DNA of 64,000 bases, from contig NZ_JBMSDZ010000007.1 in NCBI RefSeq assembly GCF_049445995.1, positions 62,001-126,000 of the forward strand, written 5' to 3'. Source of the stretch: Dyella_A sp049445995 (GTDB lineage Bacteria; Pseudomonadota; Gammaproteobacteria; Xanthomonadales; Rhodanobacteraceae). Shown one piece after another: positions 7,662 through 16,566 of the stretch. Below the pieces are notes generated by a model, which saw only the letters and a program-made list of their open reading frames with translations, had not been told where the DNA came from and searched no databases. How positions within the stretch are numbered: the first letter of the stretch is position 1; the number at the start of each line of letters is the position of its first letter. The position numbers and the translations under genes were made by a program.

Positions 7662-8363
7662 TCAGCCGCGACAGGCCAGCGGCAGATATCGCGGCTGGAT
7701 CGTGGTGTCTGGTGTGTTGCAGTTCCACTGCACCTGTCCCTGCGCGTCACGGTATGGCACGAGCACCAGCACCCGGCCTCGCAGAGCCCGGTTCGCCTGC
7801 GGCGCGTCGTACGCGATCACTAACTTGCCCGCCTCCACGTTGATCGACGACACGTAGCGGTTATTCATCGACGCGGCCTCGTCGATGCCGGCGGCGGCGT
7901 TGTCCTGCGGCATATCGCCATGGTCGGCGTAGTAGGCGGCCACGGCCGCCTCGGCATCGCGAGCGACCGCGAATCCCTCGGCGACCTGTGCGCGCAGGAC
8001 GTAGTCCTGGTAAGCCGGGATGGCGATGGCGGCGAGTATCGCGATGACTCCCGGGAACAGCCACAGCAGGTAGAAGACACCTTTCGGCGGTGAAGGGTCA
8101 TCTCGACCGGTTTCCTTCCATCGCGCCAGCCAGCGTAGCTGTCCCTGCAGGTAGTACATGTTGAAGAAAAACAGGGTGACCCCGCCGATGTGGACGGTCG
8201 GCGTGCCCCGCCGAAAGCGATTCTCCAGCGAGCCGGCCATCGAAAAGTAGGCGACCAGATAAATCACCCAGTAGGCCAGCAGGAGCACCAGTCCAAGAGT
8301 TGAGAGACCCGCCGAAGCTCCCCGCGCCGGCGCCGCAGCAATAACCATGGCGTAGCCTGTCAC
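7662..8363 (-). CDS. Membrane protein with type IV pilin-like C-terminal domain, 233 aa; probably the 3' part of a frameshifted gene
   Basis: Two hydrophobic segments (about residues 19-45 and 62-72) precede a pilin-like helix, GVIAILAAIAIPAYQDYVLR, at about 105-125, then a PilA-like C-terminal region with two cysteines near the end (CNTPD and ACRG). There is no prepilin cleavage motif at the true N-terminus. The apparent GTG start overlaps the stop of the gene upstream (GTGA). In this frame, the codons just upstream of the GTG encode LLLGLALGCF, a natural start to the membrane helix that continues as VTGYAMVIAA. It therefore reads best as one protein with the GYF gene, broken by a single-base shift near 8388-8400. 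Coupled separate genes remain possible. Confidence 0.65.
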   Translation of the reverse strand: MTGYAMVIAAAPARGASAGLSTLGLVLLLAYWVIYLVAYFSMAGSLENRFRRGTPTVHIGGVTLFFFNMYYLQGQLRWLARWKETGRDDPSPPKGVFYLLWLFPGVIAILAAIAIPAYQDYVLRAQVAEGFAVARDAEAAVAAYYADHGDMPQDNAAAGIDEAASMNNRYVSSINVEAGKLVIAYDAPQANRALRGRVLVLVPYRDAQGQVQWNCNTPDTTIQPRYLPLACRG

Positions 8364-8812
8364 GAAACAGCCGAGCGCCAGGCCGAGCAGCAGGTGGCAT
8401 GGCTGTGACGATCGATCTTGCGCACCCAGTTCGACTGCACGAACGGCCAGATCACCCCGAACAGGCCCAGCGTGAGTATGGTGAATAGCAGTACAAGCCC
8501 CCAGTGCAGCGAAGGCGGCGAGGGCAGTTCAGCGCGCCGCTGTTCGTGCGTCGTAGCCGTGCCGGAGGCGTCGCCATTGGAAAAGCTTTTCGGCGGTGGA
8601 GGCGGCGCGCTGAACGGCGGCGGTGCCACTGCGGTCGCATCAGGGAACAGCTGCGCCAGCGGCCTCCACGCCGCCATCCCCTCGCGCCAGGCCAACGTGT
8701 CCGGGCCGAAGCGGCCCTCGCCGATCCACTGGCGCAAATTCGCCTCGGTGTAGGGTCCGTACTTCTGGCCGTCTTGGCCGATCCAGATATTCGCCTCGCT
8801 ACTCACTGCCAC
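8360..8812 (-). CDS. GYF_2 (DUF4339)-domain membrane protein, 150 aa; probably the 5' part of a frameshifted gene
   Basis: The first 60 residues form a GYF_2 domain: IWIGQDGQKYGPYTEANLRQ, then GRFGPDTLAW and the GMAAWRPLAQLF end. A Pro-rich linker and one membrane segment (WGLVLLFTILTLGLFGVIWPFVQ, about 105-127) follow. The sequence WVRKIDRHSHA continues naturally into the next gene's hydrophobic frame, but here it runs into the atypical tail TCCSAWRSAVS and a stop. Proteins with GYF_2 at the N-terminus and a pilin-like C-terminus are known in this bacterial group as I recall, which supports a frameshift or a sequencing error. Confidence 0.7.
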   Translation of the reverse strand: MAVSSEANIWIGQDGQKYGPYTEANLRQWIGEGRFGPDTLAWREGMAAWRPLAQLFPDATAVAPPPFSAPPPPPKSFSNGDASGTATTHEQRRAELPSPPSLHWGLVLLFTILTLGLFGVIWPFVQSNWVRKIDRHSHATCCSAWRSAVS

Positions 8813-8837
8813 ACTCCTTTGTCGTGATGATCAAATG

Positions 8838-8864
8838 CCCGTGACGCCCGTGACGCCCATGACG
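8838..8864. repeat. Short tandem repeat upstream of trpE, 9-bp unit x3
   Basis: Three tandem copies of CCCGTGACG (the third reads CCCATGACG) lie in the 268-bp gap between the divergent GYF gene and trpE. Nothing else in this gap is clearly functional; a weak promoter-like CTATCT lies near 9039. Confidence 0.7.
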
Positions 8865-9080
8865 GACGGATCTCTGGGGCGTGCGGGGTGCTCGCACATA
8901 TGCGCTGTCGCGACGCCATGCCGGCGCCGGGCGGTTAAGAGCGGATGTGTCGTTTCCCCTGGATTTCTCCGAGGAGCCTAGGTCTGGACGTGCGCGTCCG
9001 CAACATCCGTCATCGATGCCCGTGGCGCGATGGGCTGCTATCTTGGCGCGGTTGTCTTTCCTGCCTGGATCGATCCCCCC

Positions 9081-10556
9081 GTGATTTCCCGAGACGAATT
9101 CGACGCGCTGGTGGCCCAGGGCCACACGCGCATTCCGCTGGTGCGCGAGGTGTTCTCCGACCTCGACACGCCGCTGTCGGTGTACCTGAAGCTGGCCGAC
9201 GGCCCGTACACCTTCCTGTTCGAATCGGTCGAGGGCGGCGCCACCTGGGGACGCTATTCGATCATCGGCCTGCCGGCGCGCCGCGTGTATCGCCTGCGCG
9301 GCCACGAGCTGGAAGTGGAGGACGCCGGCGAAGTCACCGAGCGCCGCCACCTGGACGACCCGCTGGCCGAGATCGAGACACTCCGCCAGCAGTACGACGT
9401 GCCGCGGCTGCCGCAGCTGCCGGCCTTCTCGGGCGGCCTGGTCGGCTACTTCGGCTTCGAGACCATCGGCTACATCGAGCCGCGGCTGGCGCAGTGGGAC
9501 CGACCCGACGAGCTGGGCACGCCCGACGTGCTGCTGATGCTGGCCGAGGAAGTGGCGGTGTTCGACAACCTCAAGGGCCGGCTGTACCTGATCGTGCACG
9601 CCGATCCGGCGCAGCCGCATGCCTACGCGCAGGCGCAGCGCCGGCTCGACGCGCTGGTCTACCGCCTGCGCCAGGGCGGCGCCTCGTATCCGCAACTCAC
9701 GCAGTCGGTGGCGCTGGACGAGAGCGACTTCAAATCCTCCTTCACCAAGGCCGAGTTCGAGGCGATGGTGGAGAAGGCCAAGGAATACATCCGTGCCGGC
9801 GACATCTTCCAGGTGGTGCCCTCGCAGCGCCTCTCCGTGGGCTTCAACGCAAGGCCGGTGGACGTGTACCGCGCGCTGCGCGCGCTGAACCCGTCGCCGT
9901 ACATGTACTTCGTCGACCTGGGCACCACGCAGATCGTCGGCTCCTCGCCGGAGATCCTGGCGCGGCTGAAGGACGGCAAGGTCGTCGTGCGCCCGCTCGC
10001 CGGCACCCGCAAGCGCGGCGCCACCGAGGAAGAGGACCGGGCGCTGGAAGCCGAGCTGCTGGCCGACCCGAAGGAGCGCGCCGAGCACGTCATGCTGATC
10101 GACCTGGGCCGCAACGACATCGGCCGCATCAGCGAAACCGGCACGGTGGAGGTCACCGACTCGTTCGCGATCGAGCGCTACTCGCACGTCATGCACATCG
10201 TCTCGCAGGTGCAGGGCACCGCGAGGCCGGGCCTCAGTTACATGGACGTGCTCAAGGCCACCTTCCCGGCCGGCACGCTCAGCGGTGCGCCGAAGATCCG
10301 CGCGCTGGAAATCATCCAGGAACTGGAGCCGGTCAAGCGCAACATCTACGCCGGCGCGATCGGCTGGATCGGCTGGTGGGGCGACGCCGACACCGCCATC
10401 GCCATCCGCACCGCGGTGATCCAGGACGGCCGCCTGCACGTGCAGGCTGGTGCAGGCATCGTCTACGACTCCGATCCGGCGTCGGAATGGGAGGAGACCA
10501 TGAGCAAGGGCCGCGCGTTGTTCCGCGCCGTGGCGCAGGCGGCGAAGGGGTTGTGA
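9081..10556 (+). CDS. trpE: Anthranilate synthase component I, 491 aa
   Basis: TrpE makes anthranilate from chorismate, using ammonia delivered by TrpG, as the first step of tryptophan synthesis. The N-terminal domain carries the feedback-site motif FLFESVEGGATWGRYS. The catalytic chorismate-binding domain (about 225-485) has AGDIFQVVPSQR, SPEILAR, PLAGTRKRG, the metal-binding Glu in HVMLIDLGRNDIGR, and AGTLSGAPKIRA. I chose the GTG at 9081 because the product then begins as xanthomonad TrpE does (VISRDEFDALVAQGHTRIP); an ATG at 9030 would add 17 residues. trpG, trpD and trpC lie 42 kb away, so the pathway genes are split. No leader peptide rich in Trp codons was seen. Confidence 0.95.
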   Translation: MISRDEFDALVAQGHTRIPLVREVFSDLDTPLSVYLKLADGPYTFLFESVEGGATWGRYSIIGLPARRVYRLRGHELEVEDAGEVTERRHLDDPLAEIETLRQQYDVPRLPQLPAFSGGLVGYFGFETIGYIEPRLAQWDRPDELGTPDVLLMLAEEVAVFDNLKGRLYLIVHADPAQPHAYAQAQRRLDALVYRLRQGGASYPQLTQSVALDESDFKSSFTKAEFEAMVEKAKEYIRAGDIFQVVPSQRLSVGFNARPVDVYRALRALNPSPYMYFVDLGTTQIVGSSPEILARLKDGKVVVRPLAGTRKRGATEEEDRALEAELLADPKERAEHVMLIDLGRNDIGRISETGTVEVTDSFAIERYSHVMHIVSQVQGTARPGLSYMDVLKATFPAGTLSGAPKIRALEIIQELEPVKRNIYAGAIGWIGWWGDADTAIAIRTAVIQDGRLHVQAGAGIVYDSDPASEWEETMSKGRALFRAVAQAAKGL

Positions 10557-10620
10557 TGGCGATGGCGGCTTGTGAATGGGTACCTTGCCATTTGCTTTCC
10601 GGGAGTGGACAACCAGAACC

Positions 10621-12372
10621 ATGCTCGATGATCTGATCTCGCGCGCGAGCCTCGAAGGCCTCGCCGGTCCCCGCGCATTCCGGTGCGGTGAGGAATATCT
10701 CGCGGTCGGCGCCGTCGGGCGCCTGCGGATCACCGGTGACAGTGTTGCCGCAAAGGTCGAGGGCACCACGACCTACCGGGTCGAACTGCGCGACGACGAC
10801 GGTGCGCTGGCCTTCGACTGCAGCTGTCCGCACGCTGCCGATGGCTATTTCTGCAAGCATGGCGTGGCGCTGGGGCTGGCGTGGCTGGATCGGCCGGAGG
10901 CCGAGCGCAAGGCAGATGCCGCATCCGGCAGGAAGAGGCGGCGCGATCCCTGGCGCGACATCGAGCAGTACCTGTCCGCACAACCTGCGGACACCCTGAT
11001 CGAACTGTTGCTGGACGTGGCGCGGCGCGACGACCGGCTGTACCAGTCCCTGCTGCTGAAGGCCGAGCGTGCCGGTGGCGGGCGCGGCAATGTGGCCAGG
11101 GCATTCCGCCGAGCGATTGACGAGGCGACGCGCATCCACGGTTTCGTCGACTGGCGCGAGGCGGGCACCTTTGCCGGCGACATGCAGCAGGTGGCCGAAT
11201 CGATAGCGGAGCTGCTCAGGCCCGACACCGCCGCATTGCTGGTGGAACTGACGGAGTACGCGGTCGAGCGGCTCGAAAAATCCATGGAGCAGGTCGACGA
11301 CTCGGACGGCGAGGTCGGCAACATCGTCCATGGACTGGGAGAACTGCATCTGCAGGCATGTCTCATGGCGATGCCCGACCCTGCTGCGTTGGCCGAACGC
11401 CTGTTTGCGCTGGAAACCACGCTGCCGTTCGGCGTCTGGAGTTTCGATGCGCTGACCTATCGCAATGTCCTGGGCGCGGCGGGGCTGCAACGGTACCGGG
11501 AAGTGGCACAGACGGCGTGGCGCAAGCTCAAGCCCCGCGATGCGCAGGATGCCTTCGATTCGAGCCGGTTCACGATCACCCGCATCATGGAACGCCTGGC
11601 CGAGGCCAGCGGCAATATCGAGGAGTTGGTGGCGATCAAGTCGAAGGATCTCTCCTGCGGCTATCGCTACCTGGAGATCGCCGAAATCTGGGCCAAGGCC
11701 AAACAGCCGGACAAGGCGCTGGAGTGGGCCGAGCGCGGTTTGCAGGCGTTCCCGGAGCGCCCCGACAACCGCCTGCGGGATTTTCTGGTGGCCTGCTACC
11801 TCAAGCGCAAGCGCAACGACGAAGCCCTGCAGCTGACCTGGATCCAGTTCGAAGAGCAGCCGGCGCTCGGCAACTACCAGAAGCTGCATGAGGTGGCTCG
11901 CAAGCTCCGCTGCTGGCCCGCGCAGCGTGAGCGGGCCCTGGCATGGGTAGCCGCGGCGGCATTGCGCGGGTCGAGCCATTCCAGTCACTGGCCGAGGGCG
12001 GCAACGCCCGACTACTCGCTGCGCATGGAAATCGCGCTATGGGAAAACGACCTCGATGCCGCATGGCAAGCCGCCCAGTCGGGGCCGTGCAACCGGAACC
12101 TGTTGATCGTATTGGCGGGCAAGCTCGAACCCACGCGCCCGGACGACGCCATCAGTCTGTATCGCCTGGTGATTCCCCCGATCGTCGAGCAGACCAACAA
12201 TGCGGCCTATGCCGAAGCCATCATCTTGATCCGCAGGATGGGTGGCCTGATGAAGGCGCAGCGGCAGTCGGCGCCGTTTGGCGATTACCTGGCGGAATTG
12301 CGCGTGCGCTACAAGCCGAAGCGAAACTTCATCAAGCTGCTCGACGGGGTGATACGGAGCAGCGGCAGCTGA
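10621..12372 (+). CDS. SWIM zinc-finger domain protein, 583 aa
   Basis: Near residues 66-85 is a SWIM motif, CxC followed by CxH (FDCSCPHAADGYFCKHGVAL), a zinc-binding module linked to DNA or protein binding. The rest is a long helical-repeat region (about 110-583) resembling TPR-like arrays, with no catalytic motif visible. Bacterial SWIM proteins of this length are often encoded near helicases or defence genes, and here the defence operon begins 264 bases downstream. Codon use is close to that of the core genes around it. The ATG at 10621 follows an AACC-rich, weak ribosome site. Function is unknown. Confidence 0.8.
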   Translation: MLDDLISRASLEGLAGPRAFRCGEEYLAVGAVGRLRITGDSVAAKVEGTTTYRVELRDDDGALAFDCSCPHAADGYFCKHGVALGLAWLDRPEAERKADAASGRKRRRDPWRDIEQYLSAQPADTLIELLLDVARRDDRLYQSLLLKAERAGGGRGNVARAFRRAIDEATRIHGFVDWREAGTFAGDMQQVAESIAELLRPDTAALLVELTEYAVERLEKSMEQVDDSDGEVGNIVHGLGELHLQACLMAMPDPAALAERLFALETTLPFGVWSFDALTYRNVLGAAGLQRYREVAQTAWRKLKPRDAQDAFDSSRFTITRIMERLAEASGNIEELVAIKSKDLSCGYRYLEIAEIWAKAKQPDKALEWAERGLQAFPERPDNRLRDFLVACYLKRKRNDEALQLTWIQFEEQPALGNYQKLHEVARKLRCWPAQRERALAWVAAAALRGSSHSSHWPRAATPDYSLRMEIALWENDLDAAWQAAQSGPCNRNLLIVLAGKLEPTRPDDAISLYRLVIPPIVEQTNNAAYAEAIILIRRMGGLMKAQRQSAPFGDYLAELRVRYKPKRNFIKLLDGVIRSSGS

Positions 12373-12635
12373 TCATCGCGGCACCGACAGCGCGGGTGGC
12401 GCTTTCTGTCTTGATGTCTGCGCCATGCACCGGTTGATTGAACAGCGGAAAGATCGGGCGCGGCAACACGTTGTGGCGCGCTTGCCGTGGACCGCCGAGT
12501 GGAGCTGACGCAAGAGCTTTTTCGCGACAAGTAATGGCCCTTGATATCCCGAAGCGCGGCGATGCATGGCGCAAGCCACAGCCAGCCGCAGAGGCCTAGT
12601 ATGGGAAGATCGAAGCCCCAGGCAGGATTGGAATC

Positions 12636-13838
12636 ATGCGACTTTCAGACGAAGAACTCGAAGCCCTGCTGTCGGACATCGAATCGGACAGGGCGGAGCG
12701 CAAGGAAAGCGCCAAAGGGGACGCGCCGGAGAAGTTGCGGCAGGCCATTTGTGCCTTTGCCAATGACCTGCCCGGCCACCAGCGCGCTGGCGTGGCTTTT
12801 GTGGGGGTCAGGGACGACGGTAGCTCTGCTGGCTTGCCGATTACGGATGAGCTGCTGCGCACGCTCTCGGACATGCGTTCGGACGGAAATATCCAGCCGA
12901 TGCCAACGATGAGCGTGGAAAAGCGCACTCTCCACGGGCATGACGTTGCCGTCATCACGGTACTTCCGTCAGATGCTCCACCGGTACGTTGCAAGGGGCG
13001 AACGTGGGTGCGCGTCGGGCCGCGGCGCGGCATCGCAACGGCGCAAGACGAACGAATCCTCAACGAACGTCGTCGCCATCGTCATCTGCCGTTCGACCTG
13101 CAGCCGGTTTCGTTCGCCACGCTGGCGGATCTCAACCGCGGCGTGTTCGAGAGCGAGTATTTGCCGGGCGCATTCTCGGCCGATGTGCTGGAGGCGAACC
13201 ATCGCAGCTATGAAGAACGCCTCAGCGCCTGTCGCATGATCGAAGGCGTGGACAACCCCATTCCCACGGTGCTCGGCAGTCTGGTTATCGGCAACCGTCC
13301 CCGCGACCTGGTTCCGAGCGCTTATGTGCAGTTTCTGCGGATCGACGGCACCGGCCTGGATGATCCGATCATCGATGAGGCGGCCATCGACGGCCGTCTC
13401 GGCGAAGTGCTTGGGCGTATCGACGACAAGCTCAAGGCCCACATTTCGGTGCGGGTGAACATCGAGGCGGATACGGAAAGGCGTCAGGCCGATTACCCGC
13501 TGGCTGCACTCCAGCAGTTGGTTCGCAATGCGGTGATGCACCGCAGCTATGAAGCGACCAACGCCCCGATCAGGCTCACCTGGTTCAACGACCGCATCGA
13601 GATCGTCAATCCGGGCGGCCCCTACGGCATGGTGACGGAGGCCAACTTCGGCATGCCTGGCATGACCGATTACCGCAACCCTCATCTGGCTGAAGCCATG
13701 AAGGTGCTGGGTTATGTGCAACGCTTCGGGGTGGGCATCGCCACCGCGCGCCGACTGCTTGCGGCCAATGGCAACCCGGCACCCGAGTTTTCGCCCAGCG
13801 CGACTCATGTACTGGTGATCGTGCGGAGGGCTGCATGA
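12636..13838 (+). CDS. AlbA_2/Schlafen-type ATPase, first gene of the type III restriction operon, 400 aa
   Basis: The N-terminal half (about 20-150) matches the AlbA_2 (AAA_4) module of Schlafen-like proteins, with the segments GVAFVGVRDDGSSAGLPITD and TWVRVGPRRGIAT. The C-terminal part (about 270-395) resembles the HATPase_c_4 RecG-like nucleotide-binding region, with LVRNAVMHRSYEATNAPIRL, RIEIVNPGGPYG and QRFGVGIATARRLL. Such proteins act as nucleic-acid-responsive regulators or effectors. The gene begins a run of five genes whose ends all overlap; its stop overlaps the ParA-like start (ATGA). A role in restriction control or in a second layer of immunity is inferred from position only. 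Confidence 0.8.
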   Translation: MRLSDEELEALLSDIESDRAERKESAKGDAPEKLRQAICAFANDLPGHQRAGVAFVGVRDDGSSAGLPITDELLRTLSDMRSDGNIQPMPTMSVEKRTLHGHDVAVITVLPSDAPPVRCKGRTWVRVGPRRGIATAQDERILNERRRHRHLPFDLQPVSFATLADLNRGVFESEYLPGAFSADVLEANHRSYEERLSACRMIEGVDNPIPTVLGSLVIGNRPRDLVPSAYVQFLRIDGTGLDDPIIDEAAIDGRLGEVLGRIDDKLKAHISVRVNIEADTERRQADYPLAALQQLVRNAVMHRSYEATNAPIRLTWFNDRIEIVNPGGPYGMVTEANFGMPGMTDYRNPHLAEAMKVLGYVQRFGVGIATARRLLAANGNPAPEFSPSATHVLVIVRRAA

Positions 13839-14848
13839 GCATTCCCGTCCTGACGTTTTTCAACAACAAGGGCGGCGTCGGCAAGACCTCGCTGGTGTAT
13901 CACCTGTCCGCCATGTTCGCCAACCTTGGTGTGCGCGTGCTGGCGGTGGATCTGGATCCGCAGGCCAACCTCACCGCGGCGTTTCTGGACGAAGACCGGC
14001 TCGCCGATCTTTGGAGCGAGGGTGCTGGCGTCTCAACCATCTATCGCAGCATCAAGCCGCTGACCGACGTTGGCGACTTCAAGCCTGTCGCCTACCAGCA
14101 GATGGAAGAGCGGCTCGCCCTGATACCGGGTGATCTGGGCCTGTCCAGTTTCGAGGATGAGTTGTCCGGCACCTGGACCCAGGCGTTGGGAGACCAGAAC
14201 AAGGCCAGACCCTTTCGCATTCTCACGGCGTTCTGGCGCACGGCGCAGGAATCGGCCGCGCGCTTCCAGGCTGACCTGATCGCGTTCGATGTCGGCCCGA
14301 ATCTGGGCGCGATCAATCGCGCGGCGCTGCTGGCCAGCAACCACGTCATCGTGCCCCTGGGCGCCGACCTGTTTTCCTTGCAGGGCCTGCGTAACCTTGG
14401 CCCCACTTTGCGCACCTGGCGCGCCGGCTGGGAAAAGCGCCGCAATGACTGGGCGGTGCCGGAGTTCGCGTTGCCGCCGGGCGACATGGTGCCCGTGGGC
14501 TACGTGGCCATGCGCCATGGGGTGCGGCTGACTCGGCCGGTCAAGGCGTATACGCGGTGGCTGGACCAGATTCCCGGTGAATTCCGGCACAGCGTTCTGG
14601 GCGAGGCGCCCGGTTTCATGCCGGTGCCACCCATCCAGAGCGATCCGTATTGCCTGGCCATGCTGAAGAACTACAACAGCCTGATGCCGCTGGGGCAGGA
14701 GGCGCGCAAGCCGATCTTCGCGCTGCGCTCCGCCGATGGAGCCATTGGCGCCCATGCCAATGCAGTGACCAACGCCTACGCGGACTTCAAGACACTTGCC
14801 ACCGATATTGCCCAGCGAATCGGCCTGCAGGTTCCGGAAAAATATTGA
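13835..14848 (+). CDS. ParA/MinD-like ATPase in the type III restriction operon, 337 aa
   Basis: The protein opens with the deviant Walker A motif of the ParA family, FFNNKGGVGKTSLVYHLS, followed by the A' motif VLAVDLDPQANLT and a Walker B region, DLIAFDVGPNLGAIN. It lacks an N-terminal DNA-binding extension. It is larger than minimal ParA proteins, with an insertion around residues 70-140 and a C-terminal region with no ParB-type partner gene nearby. A plasmid-partition role is unlikely because no parB or centromere-like repeats are seen. Start and stop both overlap neighbours (ATGA before, TGATG after), placing it firmly between the AlbA-type gene and mod. Confidence 0.85.
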   Translation: MSIPVLTFFNNKGGVGKTSLVYHLSAMFANLGVRVLAVDLDPQANLTAAFLDEDRLADLWSEGAGVSTIYRSIKPLTDVGDFKPVAYQQMEERLALIPGDLGLSSFEDELSGTWTQALGDQNKARPFRILTAFWRTAQESAARFQADLIAFDVGPNLGAINRAALLASNHVIVPLGADLFSLQGLRNLGPTLRTWRAGWEKRRNDWAVPEFALPPGDMVPVGYVAMRHGVRLTRPVKAYTRWLDQIPGEFRHSVLGEAPGFMPVPPIQSDPYCLAMLKNYNSLMPLGQEARKPIFALRSADGAIGAHANAVTNAYADFKTLATDIAQRIGLQVPEKY

Positions 14849-16566
14849 TGACCAAGCAAAAACTGGAGCTCACCTGGATCGGCAAGGAGAAGCGGCCGAA
14901 GCTGGAGCCGCGGATTCTGCTGGAGGAGTCGGAGCGGTCGTATCACGCGGCGCAGCGGGTGAGCGAGGGCGACCTGTTCGACAACCGGCTGATCTTCGGC
15001 GACAACCTGCTGGCGCTGAAGTCGCTGGAGCAGGAGTTTGCCGGCAAGGTGAAGTGTGTCTTCATCGATCCGCCGTACAACACGGGCAGCGCCTTCACGC
15101 ACTACGACGACGGGCTGGAGCATTCGATCTGGCTGGGATTGATGCGTGATCGGCTGGAGATCATCCGGCGGCTTTTGTCGGAGGACGGGTCGTTGTGGAT
15201 CACGATCGATGACAATGAAGCGCACTACCTCAAGGTGCTCTGCGACGAAGTGTTTGGTCGTGGCAACTTCATTTCTAATGTAGTTTGGCAAAAGACACTT
15301 ACCAGACGTAATGACGCGCGCGCTCTTTCTGCTGCGCATGACCATGTGCTCGTTTACGCTAAAGTTTTTGAAAAGTTCATAGTAAACAAGCTTGATTCGA
15401 GCGATAAGCAGCGTGCGACCTATCAGAACCGCGACAACGATCCCCGTGGAGACTGGCTTCCGGTGCCGTTTCATGCACCGAACATTAGGCCAAATCTAAC
15501 GTATGAAATTATCACGCCAGGGGGGCGCTCACTCTGGCCACCAAAGGGGAGGTGCTGGAGCACTACGAAAGAAAAATTCGAAGAGCTTGTTGCGGACAAC
15601 CGGATTTACTTCGGCTTGGATGGTCGAGGTATGGCGCAGAGGAAAAAGTTTTGGAGCGAGTCGGAAAATAAAATTGTGCCCTGGACCTGGTGGGGTTATG
15701 AGGAGGCTGGCGATAACCGTGAAGCAAATCGTGAGGCCAAAGAGATTTCCGACCTGGCTAACATTGAATCAAAATTCGATACTCCAAAACCGGAGAAGCT
15801 TTTAAAGCTGGTCTTGGAGATAGCAACCAATCCCGGCGACCTCGTCCTCGACTCCTTCGCCGGCTCCGGCACGACCGGTGCAGTCGCCCACAAGATGGGC
15901 CGGCGGTGGATCATGGTCGAGCTGGGCGAGCACTGCCATACGCACATCATTCCGCGCCTGAAGAAGGTGATCGACGGCGAGGATCAGGGCGGCATCAGCA
16001 AGGCGGTGAACTGGCGCGGCGGCGGCGGCTTTCGCTACTACCGCGTGGCGCCGAGCCTGATCGTCAACGACCGCTGGGGCAATCCGGTGGTGAACCCCGC
16101 GTACAACGCCGCCCAGCTGGCCGAGGCGCTGTGCAAGCTGGAGGGCTTCACCTACGCGCCGTCGGAAACGCTGTGGTGGCAGCACGGCCATTCCAGCGAG
16201 CGGGACTTTATCTGCGTCACCACGCAGAACCTGTCCGCCGAGCAGCTGGAGGCGCTGGCGGAGGAGGTGGGTGCCGAGCGCAGCCTGCTGGTGTGTTGCG
16301 CGGCGTTCCATGGGGTGACGGCGGCCGCCGCGGTGGGGCGCTGGCCGAACCTCACGCTGAAGAAGATCCCCAGGATGGTGCTGAGCCGCTGTGAGTGGGG
16401 CCACGACGATTACAGCCTCAACGTGGCCAACCTGCCGCTGGCCGAGCCGGCGCCCGCGGCTACTCCTTCCGCGTCCGCGTCCGCGGACTCGGGTCGTCGC
16501 AGGAAGCGCGTGGCCGATACCGGGCCGGATCTGTTCGGCGATGCAACGGCCGAGGACGAGGCATGA
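14848..16566 (+). CDS. Type III restriction-modification methyltransferase (Mod), 572 aa
   Basis: An adenine-N6 DNA methyltransferase of the beta class, with the catalytic motif DPPYNTGSAF near residue 73 before the AdoMet-binding motif LDSFAGSGTTGA near residue 335. Between them (about residues 135-330) is the target-recognition region. That stretch, roughly 15260-15830, is clearly richer in A and T than the flanks, as if exchanged by recombination. The C-terminal 100 residues end in a Ser/Ala-rich linker and a short tail, GPDLFGDA. Mod sets the recognition sequence and works with Res (17621-20317). It overlaps the ParA-like gene by one base and the RhuM gene by four. Confidence 0.93.
   Translation: MTKQKLELTWIGKEKRPKLEPRILLEESERSYHAAQRVSEGDLFDNRLIFGDNLLALKSLEQEFAGKVKCVFIDPPYNTGSAFTHYDDGLEHSIWLGLMRDRLEIIRRLLSEDGSLWITIDDNEAHYLKVLCDEVFGRGNFISNVVWQKTLTRRNDARALSAAHDHVLVYAKVFEKFIVNKLDSSDKQRATYQNRDNDPRGDWLPVPFHAPNIRPNLTYEIITPGGRSLWPPKGRCWSTTKEKFEELVADNRIYFGLDGRGMAQRKKFWSESENKIVPWTWWGYEEAGDNREANREAKEISDLANIESKFDTPKPEKLLKLVLEIATNPGDLVLDSFAGSGTTGAVAHKMGRRWIMVELGEHCHTHIIPRLKKVIDGEDQGGISKAVNWRGGGGFRYYRVAPSLIVNDRWGNPVVNPAYNAAQLAEALCKLEGFTYAPSETLWWQHGHSSERDFICVTTQNLSAEQLEALAEEVGAERSLLVCCAAFHGVTAAAAVGRWPNLTLKKIPRMVLSRCEWGHDDYSLNVANLPLAEPAPAATPSASASADSGRRRKRVADTGPDLFGDATAEDEA

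Noticed and set aside
8813..9080. Tryptophan attenuator or leader peptide upstream of trpE
   Set aside because: No short frame with consecutive Trp codons and no terminator/antiterminator pair was found in the gap.
13835..14848. Plasmid or integrated-element partition locus based on the ParA-like gene
   Set aside because: No parB, no iteron or centromere-like repeats and no replication or integrase gene nearby; it is embedded in a restriction operon.
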